A DNA stretch of 6,439 bases from Methanoregulaceae archaeon (GTDB taxonomy: Archaea; Halobacteriota; Methanomicrobia; Methanomicrobiales; Methanospirillaceae), in contig DUGU01000167.1 in the NCBI GenBank assembly GCA_013331215.1, positions 2,241 to 8,679 of the forward strand, given 5' to 3'. How positions within the stretch are numbered: the stretch's first letter is position 1; the number at the start of each line of letters is the position of its first letter. The position numbers were made by a program, and so were the translations under genes. This document shows, piece after piece, positions 5,810-6,439 of this stretch. A model generated the notes under the pieces. It was not told the DNA's origin. It was given only the letters and a program-made list of their open reading frames with translations, and ran no database searches.

Positions 5810-6084
5810 GACCGGCACAGGGAAGACGGAATGCATGGTCCGTCACCGCGCCGACACGCCGTCGGTTGCCGCCCTCATGTGTCTCCCCTCCCGGGCCTGC
5901 CCTCGGGTCGTACCATCCCCTTCGCCTCGGGATCCTGGAGGCGGACGTTAGAACGTTGTGCGCGCCGATTACCCGGGACGATACCGGCCTGCCGGAAGCT
6001 GTCGGGCGCATTCCTGACGACACCGGGGACCTCCGCCGTCCGGCGGGAGCGGCCGTGGTTCTCTCCGTCGGGGAGCCGGCTCCG
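5810..6084. other. Intergenic stretch without a supported gene
   Basis: Several frames are open here but none gives a recognisable protein. One plus-strand frame, open to TGA 6196-6198, reads plausible residues from about 5940 (including AAVVLSVGEP and LGILIIVNVEYPGG), but its third-base bias is weaker than in the ahb genes and it lacks a convincing start. I leave it uncalled. No tRNA, CRISPR or insertion sequence end is visible. Confidence 0.5.
5945..5956. repeat. Short inverted repeat downstream of ahbC
   Basis: ACGTT (5945-5949) and AACGT (5952-5956) are reverse complements around AG, in a slightly AT-richer spot about 135 bases past the ahbC stop. No T-run follows. It may be a protein-binding site or chance. 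Confidence 0.2.
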
Positions 6085-6110
6085 CGAAAGGGATTGGGGA
6101 TTCTTATCAT
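6085..6110 (+). promoter_or_regulatory. BRE/TATA-like promoter for the antiporter gene
   Basis: CGAAAGGG (from 6085) followed by TTCTTATCAT (6101-6110) has the purine-rich BRE plus TATA arrangement of archaeal promoters. It is the most AT-rich point of this gap. A start site about 26 bases past the TATA centre falls near 6131-6136, leaving a leader of roughly 65 bases before the antiporter ATG. Confidence 0.4.
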
Positions 6111-6135
6111 CGTGAACGTCGAATATCCCGGAGGT

Positions 6136-6198
6136 ATGCCGTGGCTGTCGCGTTCGGGCGGCGGACCATCGCCATCCGGCAACCGCGGAGGACTGTGA
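6136..6198 (+). CDS. Possible 20-codon upstream ORF in the antiporter leader
   Basis: ATG 6136 opens a Gly/Ser/Pro-rich 20-residue ORF (MPWLSRSGGGPSPSGNRGGL) whose TGA ends one base before the antiporter ATG. Its ATG lies at about the predicted transcription start. The GGAGGT in front abuts the ATG without spacing, so initiation would have to be leaderless. Its final codons cover the antiporter ribosome binding site. The peptide matches nothing I know and may be chance. Confidence 0.2.
   Translation: MPWLSRSGGGPSPSGNRGGL
6187..6191 (+). promoter_or_regulatory. Ribosome binding site of the antiporter gene
   Basis: A full GGAGG lies eight bases before ATG 6200, which fixes that start. Confidence 0.7.
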
Positions 6199-6199
6199 G

Positions 6200-6439
6200 A
6201 TGACGGGAGCGCTGACCAGTTCGATCGAGTTCCAGATGAGCCTGCTCCTCTTCGTGGCGCTCGCCGGGTACCTGGTCGCCTCCCGGATCAACCAGTCGGC
6301 CGTCATCGGCGAGATCCTGGTCGGGATCCTGGTCGGGCCGTCCGTGCTCGGGCTCATCACGTACACGGACTTCGTCGGGTCCCTGGCCCAGCTCGGCGCC
6401 ATCTTCCTGCTCTTCACGATCGGGTTCGAGTTCTGCCTC
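6200..6439 (+). CDS. Kef/CPA2-type cation:proton antiporter, N-terminal 80 residues, cut by the right edge
   Basis: The visible part holds the first membrane helices of a monovalent cation:proton antiporter of the CPA2 (KefB/GerN/NapA) family, which exchanges K+ or Na+ for H+ across the cytoplasmic membrane. Helix 1 is at about 14-30 (SLLLFVALAGYLVA), helix 2 at about 35-53 with the signature GEILVGILVGPSVLG (37-51), and helix 3 at about 62-80 with LGAIFLLFTIGFEF (65-78), matching the conserved LLLFxxGLE. The ion-binding Asp residues and any TrkA-N or TrkA-C regulatory domain would lie outside the window, so the ion and subfamily cannot be told. It has its own promoter-like site and GGAGG, so it is probably not part of the heme operon. 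Confidence 0.88.
   Translation, partial: MTGALTSSIEFQMSLLLFVALAGYLVASRINQSAVIGEILVGILVGPSVLGLITYTDFVGSLAQLGAIFLLFTIGFEFCL

Overview
The window (about two thirds G+C by eye) most likely comes from an archaeon, probably a GC-rich methanogen of the Methanomicrobiales type. Three things point that way: a complete ahb (siroheme-dependent heme) gene set, promoter-like sites of archaeal BRE/TATA form placed so that some starts could be leaderless, and GGAG-type ribosome binding sites elsewhere. A sulfate-reducing bacterium also carries ahb genes and cannot be excluded from sequence alone.

Layout. Bases 3-652 (+) hold a flavodoxin-fold / iron-sulfur flavoprotein-like gene that is cut by the window edge and broken by a frameshift. 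Facing it, 727-1876 (-) is a beta-lactamase-family serine hydrolase with a lipoprotein-type N-terminus. It is split over three reading frames, and probably has further indels at both ends. Bases 1877-2557 form a long gap between the divergent serine hydrolase and the heme operon. The gap has a TATA-like site for each direction, a GC-rich stem-loop and a short unrecognised coding-like stretch.

The core is 2558-5809 (+): ahbD, ahbA, ahbB and ahbC, four intact genes joined by three ATGA stop/start overlaps. Together they convert siroheme to heme b. AhbA/AhbB decarboxylate siroheme to 12,18-didecarboxysiroheme, AhbC removes two acetate side chains to give Fe-coproporphyrin III, and AhbD turns two propionates into vinyls. 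Bases 5810-6199 are a gap with no supported full gene, apart from a possible 20-codon upstream ORF and promoter. From 6200 to the right edge runs the start of a Kef/CPA2-type cation:proton antiporter.

The most notable observations are these. The two genes left of the operon carry at least three single-base indels plus two substitutions at positions expected to be functional cysteine or tyrosine, while about 3.2 kb of ahb genes carry none. AhbC has a complete seven-cysteine SPASM pattern. AhbD has an extra segment of roughly 16 residues near its C-terminus. The four pathway genes are very tightly coupled.
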